From contig JAGBJO010000007.1 in NCBI GenBank assembly GCA_017934425.1, positions 1-46,861 of the forward strand: DNA of 46,861 nt, in the 5' to 3' direction. This document shows positions 23,723 to 31,578 of this stretch, in pieces; the stretch's first letter is position 1; the number at the start of each line of letters is the position of its first letter. The notes beneath the pieces are model-generated. The model made no database searches. It was not told where the DNA came from and was given only the letters and a program-made list of their open reading frames with translations. A program made the translations under genes and the position numbers. Source of the DNA: Ruminococcus sp. (lineage in GTDB: Bacteria > Bacillota > Clostridia > Oscillospirales > Ruminococcaceae).

Positions 23723-24904
23723 TTAGTGGTGGAACAGTCTGATTCCTGTGAATGCCATTGCGATACCATACTTATTGCAAGTCTCGATAACGTTATCGTC
23801 ACGGATAGAACCGCCGGGCTCTGCAATGTACTCAACGCCGGACTTTCTTGCTCTCTCGATATTGTCACCGAAGGGGAAGAATGCGTCAGAACCCAGGCAA
23901 ACGCCAGTATTCTGTGCCAGCCAAGCCTTCTTTTCCTCAGCAGTAAATACCTCAGGCTTTACCTTGAATATTCTCTGCCACTCGCCCTCACGGAGAACGT
24001 CCTCATACTCATCACCGATGTAAACGTCGATAGCGTTGTCACGGTCTGCACGGCGGATATCGTCAGCGAACTGGAGACCCATTACCTTGGGTGACTGTCT
24101 CAGCCACCAGTTGTCAGCCTTCTGACCAGCAAGGCGTGTGCAGTGGATTCTTGACTGCTGACCTGCGCCGATACCGATAGCCTGACCGTCCTTAACGTAG
24201 CAAACGGAGTTGGACTGTGTGTATTTCAGAGTGATAAGTGAGATAAGGAGGTCGTCCTTCTTGTCGTCGGGGATGTCCTTATTCTCGGTAACGATATTAG
24301 CCAGCAGCTCACGGTTGATATCAAGCTCATTGCGTCCCTGCTCGAAGGAAACGCCGTAAACCTGCTTAGTCTCGATAGGAGCAGGCTTGTAGTTCTCGTC
24401 GATCTTGAGGATACAGTAAGTGCCCTTTCTCTTGGATTTGAGGATCTCCAGAGCCTCAGGGTCATAGTCAGGAGCGATAACGCCGTCTGAAACCTCACGC
24501 TGGATCATCTTAGCTGTGCAAACGTCAACCTTGTCTGACAGAGCGATGAAGTCGCCGTAAGAGGACATTCTGTCAGCGCCTCTTGCTCTTGCGTAAGCGC
24601 TTGCAAGGGGAGAAAGTTCTCCCAGGTCATCTACCCAGTAGATCTTCTTGAGGGTATCGCTGAGGGGTCTGCCGATAGCAGCACCGGCAGGAGAAACGTG
24701 CTTGAAGGAAGTAGCAGCGCAAACACCTGTAGCTGCCTTGAGTTCCTTTACAAGCTGCCAGCCGTTGAGAGCGTCAAGCAGGTTGATGTAGCCGGGTTTG
24801 CCGCAGAGAACCTCGATAGGCAGTTCGCTGCCGTCAGCCATATAAACTCTTGACGGCTTCTGATTGGGGTTACAGCCGTACTTTAACTGCATTTCATTTG
24901 ACAT
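23723..24904 (-). CDS. purH: AICAR transformylase, monofunctional (PurH C-terminal domain only)
   Basis: The 393-residue product is made of the formyltransferase half of PurH. The active-site SFKHVSPAGAA has its Lys/His pair at about 68-69, and other conserved segments are YARARGADRMSSYGDF, SNSVCYVKDGQAIGIGAGQQ and the end AFTGIRLFHH. It moves the formyl group of 10-formyl-tetrahydrofolate to AICAR. The N-terminal IMP cyclohydrolase domain of ordinary bifunctional PurH (about 515 residues) is absent. The missing step is probably supplied by the PurO-like gene at 26739-27452. AAGGAGG precedes the ATG. Confidence 0.93.
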   Translation of the reverse strand: MSNEMQLKYGCNPNQKPSRVYMADGSELPIEVLCGKPGYINLLDALNGWQLVKELKAATGVCAATSFKHVSPAGAAIGRPLSDTLKKIYWVDDLGELSPLASAYARARGADRMSSYGDFIALSDKVDVCTAKMIQREVSDGVIAPDYDPEALEILKSKRKGTYCILKIDENYKPAPIETKQVYGVSFEQGRNELDINRELLANIVTENKDIPDDKKDDLLISLITLKYTQSNSVCYVKDGQAIGIGAGQQSRIHCTRLAGQKADNWWLRQSPKVMGLQFADDIRRADRDNAIDVYIGDEYEDVLREGEWQRIFKVKPEVFTAEEKKAWLAQNTGVCLGSDAFFPFGDNIERARKSGVEYIAEPGGSIRDDNVIETCNKYGIAMAFTGIRLFHH

Positions 24905-24958
24905 GATAATGTCCTCCTTATATTAATATTAACAAATTACGAATTACCTGAATTATTA

Positions 24959-25183
24959 TTACTTTTTTTTGTTAAATGGATCTAATTCTGTCAGAAGGGT
25001 ATATACCATTGGAAAATCCTTTTTAAGACCTTTATAATCCGACCAGCTCATTTCTCTCAATTTTTCATATGTCAATGTCTCGTCATCAAGACGCCTTTTG
25101 AATTCCTCAAAAGTAATTAACCCTTTTTGATACATACCAATCAAATCTTCATTTTCTTTTTGCTCAAACTGCGATTTAGACAT
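24959..25183 (-). CDS. Small charged protein, function unknown
   Basis: The 74-residue product is rich in Lys, Glu and Leu and probably helical, with the central segment GLITFEEFKRRLDDE resembling an SHOCT-like oligomerisation helix. CAGGAGGTAACAAG before the ATG is a convincing ribosome site. It lies 18 bases after the lipoprotein gene and 54 before purH, so it looks like part of the same transcript. Confidence 0.7.
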   Translation of the reverse strand: MSKSQFEQKENEDLIGMYQKGLITFEEFKRRLDDETLTYEKLREMSWSDYKGLKKDFPMVYTLLTELDPFNKKK

Positions 25184-25201
25184 TCTTGTTACCTCCTGAA
25201 A

Positions 25202-26224
25202 TTATGTGTTGTCTATTTTTTTATACTTAAATATCGCCTTGTAAGTTTGTTTGCCTTGCTCATATTCGACTATCTGATGAACGTGGTCAGGATCGTCATA
25301 AGAATACTCTATGACGTTTTTATCTGTAAGCTCGCCGTTTTCGTCATATTTTTCCGTAGTTTCACGGTGCAGAGAACCGAAACCGAAATACTCACTTTGC
25401 ACACTTTTAGTTAAATAATCGTTATAATAAACCTCAGTTAAGACTAATTTATCTTTCTCATCATATTCATAGCAAGTAGTCCATAATAGATGATCTGTTT
25501 CCGTATCATCTCCGAATGTTTCGGCACACACAAGCTGACCATTTTCATCATACTCATTTTTCATTAAGTTCATTACTTCCTTGATACCGTCTTTGAATCT
25601 GTATGTTTCCAGCAGATTACCGTGTTCATCATAGAAATATTCCCAGACAGGTTTGAGTTCACCGTCTTCCAGCTTGAGATGTTCAAACATTCCATGTTTC
25701 AGAACACCATTTTCATATGTATCAGTAACAATGGTCATATTATCGTCATGCAGGATATAATCCTTGATGATATGCCCGTCGCTGTCATACACATAGGCTT
25801 CATTGAATACCATTTCATTCTCCGGCTGTAAGATCTCGCCGATGTCATTTCCATGACTGTCTCTTATGATGTAGGTATAGCTTTTCTGCCCATACTGGAT
25901 ACCCTGTTCAAATATTCCTGAATAGGTCATCTCGTCCGGGTTTTCTATTATGGTAACAAGTTCCGCCGGTTCAAAAGCGGGAATATCATCGCCGAACTTT
26001 TGGCGCATCTGTTCGGTCTGTTCCTGTGCGACCCTAAGTATCTCAGCGGAATTATCCACAGTCTCATACTCTGCCGGCGGCGGAACGAACGCCTCAGTGG
26101 TAGTTTCAGCCTGGGTAGTCTGAGCATTAGTGATCTCTGCCGGTTCTGGTGCATCAGCAGTTCCCTGTGAACAGCCGCTAAGAAGCGCCGCCGCCAGCAG
26201 AAATGCCAGTACCCGATACCTCAT
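25202..26224 (-). CDS. Lipoprotein with YD-like repeats
   Basis: The 340-residue product has a clear signal peptide and lipobox ALLSGC with lipidation at about residue 19, then an acidic Thr-rich linker. From about residue 115 it has repeats of the form YDENGQLV or YDEHGNLLETY, resembling RHS/YD or YwqK-type antitoxin repeats that build beta sheets. It is exported and membrane-tethered; its partner is unknown. Its start overlaps the previous gene by four bases (ATGA), so it is translated with the zinc-ribbon protein. Confidence 0.8.
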   Translation of the reverse strand: MRYRVLAFLLAAALLSGCSQGTADAPEPAEITNAQTTQAETTTEAFVPPPAEYETVDNSAEILRVAQEQTEQMRQKFGDDIPAFEPAELVTIIENPDEMTYSGIFEQGIQYGQKSYTYIIRDSHGNDIGEILQPENEMVFNEAYVYDSDGHIIKDYILHDDNMTIVTDTYENGVLKHGMFEHLKLEDGELKPVWEYFYDEHGNLLETYRFKDGIKEVMNLMKNEYDENGQLVCAETFGDDTETDHLLWTTCYEYDEKDKLVLTEVYYNDYLTKSVQSEYFGFGSLHRETTEKYDENGELTDKNVIEYSYDDPDHVHQIVEYEQGKQTYKAIFKYKKIDNT

Positions 26225-26739
26225 GATATGGATACTATCGCCGCAATGACAATGCCGATCATTCCCCAGCCGATAGCTGAAAGGAGAATGCGCACGCCAA
26301 CCAATCCCCTGTTTGTCTTTACGCCGGAAACGTTCCTGCCGTTACTGTCAAGGGGGTAACGTGATGCATTTATGATAGCTTCTGTTATTGCACAAGCTAT
26401 GGTCAGAAGCCAGATCATAACGCCTGCGCCGGTATAGTTCATGTTCACCAGAATGAACACAAAGAACGTAGCGATGCAGTAAGCGATATTGAATATCCTG
26501 CGCAGAGTTTTCCACTTCTTAGACTGCTCGATGAGGGCTTCACGTTCGCTTTCAGCCTGTCTGTGCTGATAGGCACGCATTTCCAGTTCCTCAAGGCGTT
26601 TTTTGTCAACAACGCTTGCGGCGGAATTATCGTCCTCCACGTACAGAGTGGAATTGCAGTACTCGCAGACCACCGGCTCGCCGACCTTTATCTTCACATG
26701 AGCGCCGCAGCTTGGGCAGAGTATTTCTTTAACTTCCAT
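26221..26739 (-). CDS. Zinc-ribbon membrane protein
   Basis: The 172-residue product has a zinc ribbon at the N-terminus with two CxxC pairs (C8/C11 and C25/C28). A charged coiled-coil stretch follows (KKRLEELEMRAYQHRQAESE), then about three membrane segments from residue 79 on. Its ATG overlaps the purO stop codon by one base (TAATG), and it lacks its own strong ribosome site, so it depends on purO translation. The function is unknown; such ribbons often bind zinc as structural heads. Confidence 0.8.
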   Translation of the reverse strand: MEVKEILCPSCGAHVKIKVGEPVVCEYCNSTLYVEDDNSAASVVDKKRLEELEMRAYQHRQAESEREALIEQSKKWKTLRRIFNIAYCIATFFVFILVNMNYTGAGVMIWLLTIACAITEAIINASRYPLDSNGRNVSGVKTNRGLVGVRILLSAIGWGMIGIVIAAIVSIS

Positions 26740-27452
26740 TACTTGTTCTTGTTAACGATGCGAGTCTCCTCAGAGCCGTCCTCAATATTTACGAAGCGTA
26801 CAAAGAGGGAAACCTTGTTATCCTCATTCAGGTTATTCCATACCATATCGGTGAATTCGTCGATACTGCCCTTGATGCCTACCAGTTCAGGCTCGCCCTC
26901 GAAGCTGGGGAGGGGGTTGCCGTCGCCCATGTAGGTATGAATGAAGTGACCCTCACCTGCAAGGGGGTTATTGTAGGAGAAAGTGAAACGCTGGCAGGAA
27001 TCGGGGTTGCCGTTTGCGCTCTTGATAATGGACATAGCGTAGTTGAAGCCTTCCTCACCGAAGCGGAGGATACCGGAAATACGAGGAGTGTAATTAGGAG
27101 CGTCGTCCTCGAACTCTCTTGTGCGGAGAGCCTGCTCGAAGGTGTACTGCTTGTCCATAAGCTCATAGATAGTATCGGTCTGGTCGCCGTTAGTAACGAT
27201 CAGCTTGTTGCCGAGAACACGAACGGGAGAGTAGATGATAAGGTGGGGATCGGTAAGCTTAGAGGGGTCGAAAGCCTCAGTGCGGATACCCTTTCCTTCC
27301 TCAACGAAAACACGGTTACGGCTGTTTTCGCTTCTGCCCATGATGAAGTAAGCAGTAACAGCGTACTTGCCGCACTCACTTCTGCCGATGATGATACCTC
27401 TGCCGGGGTAAGCGTTAGCGCTGAGCTGCTCAGCAATGTCAAGTTTCTTCAT
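26739..27452 (-). CDS. purO: IMP cyclohydrolase, PurO-like
   Basis: The 237-residue product matches the archaeal-type PurO fold in its key segments: YPGRGIIIGRSECGKYAVTA, then YFIMGRSENSRNRVF, then LIVTNGDQTDTIYE. The enzyme closes FAICAR to IMP, the last purine step. Its presence close to a PurH that lacks the cyclohydrolase domain makes the assignment consistent. CAGGAGG precedes the ATG. It is longer than the roughly 200-residue archaeal enzyme. A small palindromic repeat separates it from purN upstream. Confidence 0.88.
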   Translation of the reverse strand: MKKLDIAEQLSANAYPGRGIIIGRSECGKYAVTAYFIMGRSENSRNRVFVEEGKGIRTEAFDPSKLTDPHLIIYSPVRVLGNKLIVTNGDQTDTIYELMDKQYTFEQALRTREFEDDAPNYTPRISGILRFGEEGFNYAMSIIKSANGNPDSCQRFTFSYNNPLAGEGHFIHTYMGDGNPLPSFEGEPELVGIKGSIDEFTDMVWNNLNEDNKVSLFVRFVNIEDGSEETRIVNKNK

Positions 27453-27475
27453 ATAAAAAACCTCCTGATTATATC

Positions 27476-27551
27476 AATTCGTAATTCGTAATATTTGTAT
27501 GCGCAGCGTAAACCTTTAATTACGCATTACGCATTACGAATTACGCATTAT
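27476..27551. repeat. ATTACGCATTACG-type palindromic repeat between purN and purO
   Basis: Thirty-seven bases (27515-27551) are identical to 41474-41510, and a shorter inverse arm (27476-27492, AATTCGTAATTCGTAAT) faces them. The repeat ends one base short of the purN stop codon. It is the same family as the pair around 41318-41509; related wording (AATTACGCATTATGCATTA) occurs beside the MITE near 5456. Confidence 0.8.
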
Positions 27552-27552
27552 T

Positions 27553-28176
27553 TTACATAACGTATGCTTTTCCGTCACGGATAGTGATCTTGTCCTGGCA
27601 GAAAAGTGATACTGCCTTGGGGAGAAGTTTCCACTCCACATTCTCCATGATACGTTTCTGGAGAACCTCCGGTGTATCATCGGGGAGTACATCAACAGTA
27701 CCCTGGAGTATGATAGCGCCCGCATCAGCCTTCTCGTTGACGAAATGGATAGTTGCGCCGCTTACCTTAACACCGTATTCCAGGACAGCCTCATGGACTT
27801 TCAGTCCGTAGAAGCCCTCTCCGCAGAACGAGGGGATAAGTGCCGGGTGAACGTTGATTATGCGGTAGGGATAAGCTGAGGTAACGCACTCGTCCAGGAT
27901 AGTCATGAATCCTGCAAGAACGATAAGATCAGCCTTTTCCTCCCTGAGAGCGTCCAGTATCGCAAGAGAATAGCTCTTGGCATCAGGGTAGTTCTTCCGG
28001 GGAATGGTACGGCTGGGGATATCGTTATTCTTCGCACGCTCCAGAGCATAAGCGCCCTCCTTTGAGGAGATGACGCAGGTGATTTTTCCGCCCTTTATTA
28101 TACCGGACTTCTGGGCATCAATAAGCGCTTGCAGATTAGTGCCGCCGCCGGAAACAAGTACGACTATATTCTTCAT
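27553..28176 (-). CDS. purN: Phosphoribosylglycinamide formyltransferase
   Basis: The 207-residue folate-dependent GAR transformylase moves a formyl group from 10-formyl-tetrahydrofolate to GAR. Motifs: VVLVSGGGTNLQALIDA at the start, catalytic Asn and His in INVHPALIPSF (near 105), and the conserved Asp in GATIHFVNEKADAGAII (near 140). AAAGGCGG precedes the ATG. It follows the TM2 gene by 20 bases on the same strand. Confidence 0.96.
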   Translation of the reverse strand: MKNIVVLVSGGGTNLQALIDAQKSGIIKGGKITCVISSKEGAYALERAKNNDIPSRTIPRKNYPDAKSYSLAILDALREEKADLIVLAGFMTILDECVTSAYPYRIINVHPALIPSFCGEGFYGLKVHEAVLEYGVKVSGATIHFVNEKADAGAIILQGTVDVLPDDTPEVLQKRIMENVEWKLLPKAVSLFCQDKITIRDGKAYVM

Positions 28177-28196
28177 TGGTATGACCGCCTTTCAGA

Positions 28197-28583
28197 TCAG
28201 TATTTCAGGTATTTGCCGTTTGAATCGGTGAATTTGCCGGTTGCGATCATTATAAGATCAACAAGAGTGCCTATATGCCAGAAACAGCCGAGCGTAAACA
28301 GCCACAAAAGCCCTGTGCCTACCTTACCCACATAGAATCTGTGCAGACCAGGCAGAAAGAAACTGCATATGCAAAGTACCAGTGCTGTGAGCTTGCTTTT
28401 ATCTGATGCTTCCGGGTCATTCAGATTGCGGTATAAATTCGCATTCTGATTAATTGTATTGAATACATTAATGGTATCCCCCGGCTTTATCTCAGGCTGG
28501 TCTACGAATATGCTGCTAAGGTCGCTGTCGCAGTACTCGCACTTTTTCTTGTTAACTTCAGCGCCGCAATAGGGGCATCTCAT
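28197..28583 (-). CDS. TM2-domain protein with N-terminal zinc ribbon
   Basis: The 128-residue product has two CxxC pairs at C3/C6 and C15/C18 and a linker to about residue 60. A TM2 domain follows with two membrane spans and the characteristic middle motif FFLPGLHRFYVGKVGTGLLW followed by WHIGTLVDLIMIATG. TM2 proteins are common but of unclear role. AAAGGAGGAAGCGT precedes the ATG. It sits in the purine transcript just before purN. Confidence 0.88.
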   Translation of the reverse strand: MRCPYCGAEVNKKKCEYCDSDLSSIFVDQPEIKPGDTINVFNTINQNANLYRNLNDPEASDKSKLTALVLCICSFFLPGLHRFYVGKVGTGLLWLFTLGCFWHIGTLVDLIMIATGKFTDSNGKYLKY

Positions 28584-28595
28584 ACGCTTCCTCCT

Positions 28596-29066
28596 TTAAC
28601 CATGCATCTGGGCGATAAGGAAAAGTATCGCCGCAATAACGCCGCCAATAATAATATACCTGAAGTAGTCCCTTGTCAGGTCATCTTCACGGTTTGCGAA
28701 ATAGAAGAACGTTGGGTTCGTCGGATCATAGCAGATCATTTCCTCGCTGTGAAGTTCATACCGTTCCTTATGGTCGGAAACGGTGTACTGAGCGGTGATC
28801 TTCCTGCCCTCCTCAGTGGTATACGTAACCACTGGATATATTCCTTTAAGACCCTGAGGTTCATGGTAATATCCGGTTATCATACCGTATACTGCCACAC
28901 TTCCCTGTATACGTTTCTTGACCATGAAGATGTGGTACATGAAAAGCAGGAACATAAGCCCATAGATCCCCACCAGACCGTAAAGCAGTTTACCATTAAG
29001 GTAGGAATTTCCGACTATGAACAATGAGACTATAGCCCATAATACGTCAGTTATATCAACTTTCAT
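28596..29066 (-). CDS. DUF3592-like membrane protein (first copy)
   Basis: The 156-residue product has hydrophobic segments at about 8-25, 30-48 and 135-153, around an extracytoplasmic strand-rich part with GIYPVVTYTTEEGRKITAQY and CYDPTNPTFFYF. This is the DUF3592 pattern. It resembles the neighbour at 29968-30435 in layout, so the two are probably diverged paralogues flanking the expansin gene. It starts three bases after the expansin stop. Confidence 0.75.
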   Translation of the reverse strand: MKVDITDVLWAIVSLFIVGNSYLNGKLLYGLVGIYGLMFLLFMYHIFMVKKRIQGSVAVYGMITGYYHEPQGLKGIYPVVTYTTEEGRKITAQYTVSDHKERYELHSEEMICYDPTNPTFFYFANREDDLTRDYFRYIIIGGVIAAILFLIAQMHG

Positions 29067-29069
29067 AGC

Positions 29070-29951
29070 TTACTCCGGAAACTGGACATGACCGGGGATT
29101 ATCTCTGTATCATCGTAGGAAAGCGGGATATTCTCGTCGATTATCTGCTCGCCGTAGATATCAGTTATCCTGAACGTGAATGGACCTTTGCCCATTTCAG
29201 CAGATTCAAAGTAGTTATAGGGGCGGCGCTTTATCTCGATGAACTCGCCGTCCTCACCCAGGTATTCCAGTTTAGTTATAGGATATCGGTGGTTACGCAC
29301 CTGAATACCGCACCAGAATTCAGTCGTACCCTCCTTGTATTTGTATGAGACAGGCGCATTCTCAGCGCTGTCAAGGGGAACTATTTTCCAGCTTACCGGT
29401 ACTCTGCCCTTTTCCACTGGTGCGATAAGCGGAAAAGCATCAGTATAAAGGTCAAGGTCGCCCTTTTTGCCCTCCGGCAGAAGGTCGGTAACGAGCATAT
29501 TTATAGTACCCAGTTCTCCGGTAACTTCCAGATAAGCGCCAGCAAGCTGAGCGTCATTGTAGTCAGCAAGGTTCATGGCGACTATCCAGTAATCAGTGGA
29601 AACAGGGTCAAGCATAGCGCAGCCGCCAACGTAGCCGCCGCCGTAGAAAGTACCGTCGCCGGTATGTACAGTACCCTTAGGCTCTAAAATAAGGCTCTCG
29701 TCGATAGTATACTCCGGCACGAAGGAAGTCTCCCCGGAGGAGGCACTTTCCTTTCCCAGGAGATAGTTACCAAGAGCGGAAAGCTGTTCCTTTCCAGCGC
29801 CCTTCGCCCTTGCTTCCGCCATATCGAAAGCGGTAACTTTTCCGTCGCCGTCATAGTCCATAGCTATCTCGCCGGCTGAGAAAGTGTGCAGTGGAGAAGT
29901 GCCGAATACTACAGCCATTGCAGCAGCCGCTGCGATAAGGTTATTCTTCAT
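29070..29951 (-). CDS. Bacterial expansin (EXLX1-like) with a dockerin-like N-terminal segment
   Basis: The product has 293 residues: a signal peptide, an EF-hand-like MDYDGDGKVTAFDMAEARA at 31-49, then a two-domain expansin. The first expansin domain has GTFYGGGYVGGCAMLDP near 100, then VTDLLPEGKKGDLDLYTDAF with Asp156 and Asp167, spaced like the key pair of B. subtilis EXLX1. The second has EFWCGIQVRNHRYPITKLEY, PYNYF and the exact family ending PGHVQFPE. Expansins loosen cellulose and wall networks without hydrolysis. The single Ca loop followed by a second helix looks like half of a type I dockerin, so cellulosome attachment is doubtful. The ribosome site is weak. It is embedded in the purine transcript between two DUF3592-like genes. 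Confidence 0.94.
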   Translation of the reverse strand: MKNNLIAAAAAMAVVFGTSPLHTFSAGEIAMDYDGDGKVTAFDMAEARAKGAGKEQLSALGNYLLGKESASSGETSFVPEYTIDESLILEPKGTVHTGDGTFYGGGYVGGCAMLDPVSTDYWIVAMNLADYNDAQLAGAYLEVTGELGTINMLVTDLLPEGKKGDLDLYTDAFPLIAPVEKGRVPVSWKIVPLDSAENAPVSYKYKEGTTEFWCGIQVRNHRYPITKLEYLGEDGEFIEIKRRPYNYFESAEMGKGPFTFRITDIYGEQIIDENIPLSYDDTEIIPGHVQFPE

Positions 29952-29967
29952 AATGTATCACTCTCAT

Positions 29968-30435
29968 TCAGATAACAAAATGTGAGTACACCAGCATAAC
30001 GCCGATGAATATTATGATACCGCCTGCAATGAATTTGTACAGTGCTTCACGGATACGAAAGCCACGTTTTGAGCCGTATACGCAGTAGTCCGGTGAAGCC
30101 GGGTCATACTTTACAGGCAGAGGTGTACGATTGTCAAAGGCGTACTTGTAGTCCTTGTACTCTGCGCTTACCGGCAGGGTAAAAGGCAGAGTCGTGCGGA
30201 CTTCGCTGCCGCCGTCTGTGCGGTAGGTAAGCACCGGGCGGAACTCAAAAGCGAACACGGGGATAAAGTTCACCATATGCACTCTGAGTTTCTTGTCCAT
30301 GAGTATTACTTCCGCATCAGCAAGCAGGAAAGAAGCATCGTTTTCCATACGCCTTCTACACTGGATAATACCGGCGGCGATAAGGGCTATACCGCCCAGA
30401 ACCGCCAGTATACCAGCAATAAGCAGCATATACAT
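29968..30435 (-). CDS. DUF3592-like membrane protein (second copy)
   Basis: The 155-residue product has a first membrane segment (LLIAGILAVLGGIALIAAGI), an outside domain with FEFRPVLTYRTDGGSEV and PVKYDPASPDYCVYG, and a last segment near the C-terminus. The YDPxxP ending of the domain matches the copy at 28596-29066. Its ATG overlaps the purM stop (TGATG), so translation is coupled to purM. Confidence 0.75.
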   Translation of the reverse strand: MYMLLIAGILAVLGGIALIAAGIIQCRRRMENDASFLLADAEVILMDKKLRVHMVNFIPVFAFEFRPVLTYRTDGGSEVRTTLPFTLPVSAEYKDYKYAFDNRTPLPVKYDPASPDYCVYGSKRGFRIREALYKFIAGGIIIFIGVMLVYSHFVI

Positions 30436-31472
30436 CAGCAGATGATAACGCCTTCCTCAGACTCGACCAGTTCGCCCAGGATATAAGCGTCCTCGCCAGC
30501 AGCCTTCAGAACTTCAACTGCCTTGTCAGCCTCAGTCTTGTCAACAGCAACGATCATACCAACGCCCATGTTGAATGTGTTGAACATATCTCTCTCCGGG
30601 ATACTTCCGCATCTTGCGATAAGGTCGAAAATAGGAAGAACCTGAACAGCGTTTCTCTCGATCTTTGCAGCCAGATTCTTGGGGAGGCTGCGGGGGATAT
30701 TCTCGTAGAAGCCGCCGCCTGTGATATGTGAGATGCTCTTTACATTAACAGCATCAAGCAGGCTGAGAATGGGCTTTACATAAATTCTTGTAGGAGTCAG
30801 GAGAGTTTCGCCCAGAGTAGCGCCCAGGTCGTCAAAATGCATATTCAGCTTTTCCTCGTTAACGTCGAATACACGTCTTACCAGAGAGAAGCCGTTTGAG
30901 TGAACGCCGCTGGACTTGATAGCGATAAGAACATCGCCAGCCTTCTGCGTATCGGGCTGGAGTATCTTGCTCTTGTCAACCACACCTACAGAGAAGCCAG
31001 CCAGGTCGTACTCGTCCTCAGCCATAAGACCGGGATGCTCAGCAGTTTCACCGCCGATAAGAGCGCAGCCAGCCTGTACGCAGCCCTCAGCTACACCTGA
31101 AACGATGTCAGCTATCTTCTCAGGGATATTCTTGCCGCAGGCGATATAATCCAGGAAGAACAGGGGCTTAGCGCCGCAGCAGATGATATCGTTAACGCAC
31201 ATAGCAACGCAGTCGATACCAACAGTATCATGCTTATCAAGGATAAAAGCGATCTTTACCTTAGTACCAACGCCGTCAGTACCGGAAACCAGTACAGGCT
31301 CAGAGATACCGGTAAGGTCGGGCTGGAAAAGACCGCCGAAGCCGCCGATACCTGAAAGAGCACCGGGGATCATAGTCCTTGCGATGTGCTTCTTCATAAG
31401 TTCAACTGACTTATAACCAGCAGTTACGTCAACGCCAGCCTTCTTGTAGCTTTCAGAAAAACTATTGTTCAT
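30435..31472 (-). CDS. purM: Phosphoribosylformylglycinamidine cyclo-ligase (AIR synthetase)
   Basis: The 345-residue enzyme closes FGAM to AIR using ATP. Family marks include [35 protein letters not shown] near residue 62, [15 protein letters not shown] near 137 and [15 protein letters not shown] near 248. GGAGGATATTATA precedes the ATG. A strong terminator-like hairpin lies between purF and this gene. Confidence 0.97.
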   Translation of the reverse strand: MNNSFSESYKKAGVDVTAGYKSVELMKKHIARTMIPGALSGIGGFGGLFQPDLTGISEPVLVSGTDGVGTKVKIAFILDKHDTVGIDCVAMCVNDIICCGAKPLFFLDYIACGKNIPEKIADIVSGVAEGCVQAGCALIGGETAEHPGLMAEDEYDLAGFSVGVVDKSKILQPDTQKAGDVLIAIKSSGVHSNGFSLVRRVFDVNEEKLNMHFDDLGATLGETLLTPTRIYVKPILSLLDAVNVKSISHITGGGFYENIPRSLPKNLAAKIERNAVQVLPIFDLIARCGSIPERDMFNTFNMGVGMIVAVDKTEADKAVEVLKAAGEDAYILGELVESEEGVIIC

Positions 31473-31503
31473 TATAATATCCTCCGTTATAGGTATTAAA
31501 AAA

Positions 31504-31569
31504 CCTCAGCCGGCAATAGGTTCGCCGGGAAATGATCTTTGAAACAGCGAAGGGACTGCCGGGCTGAGG
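31504..31569 (-). terminator. Terminator or attenuator between purF and purM
   Basis: A 12-13 bp stem with one bulge (CCTCAGCCCGGCA with TGCCGGCTGAGG) spans a 41-base loop and is followed by TTTTTTAAT on the minus strand. It comes 10 bases after the purF stop. It could reduce read-through into purM. Confidence 0.75.
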
Positions 31570-31578
31570 GGCTAATGC

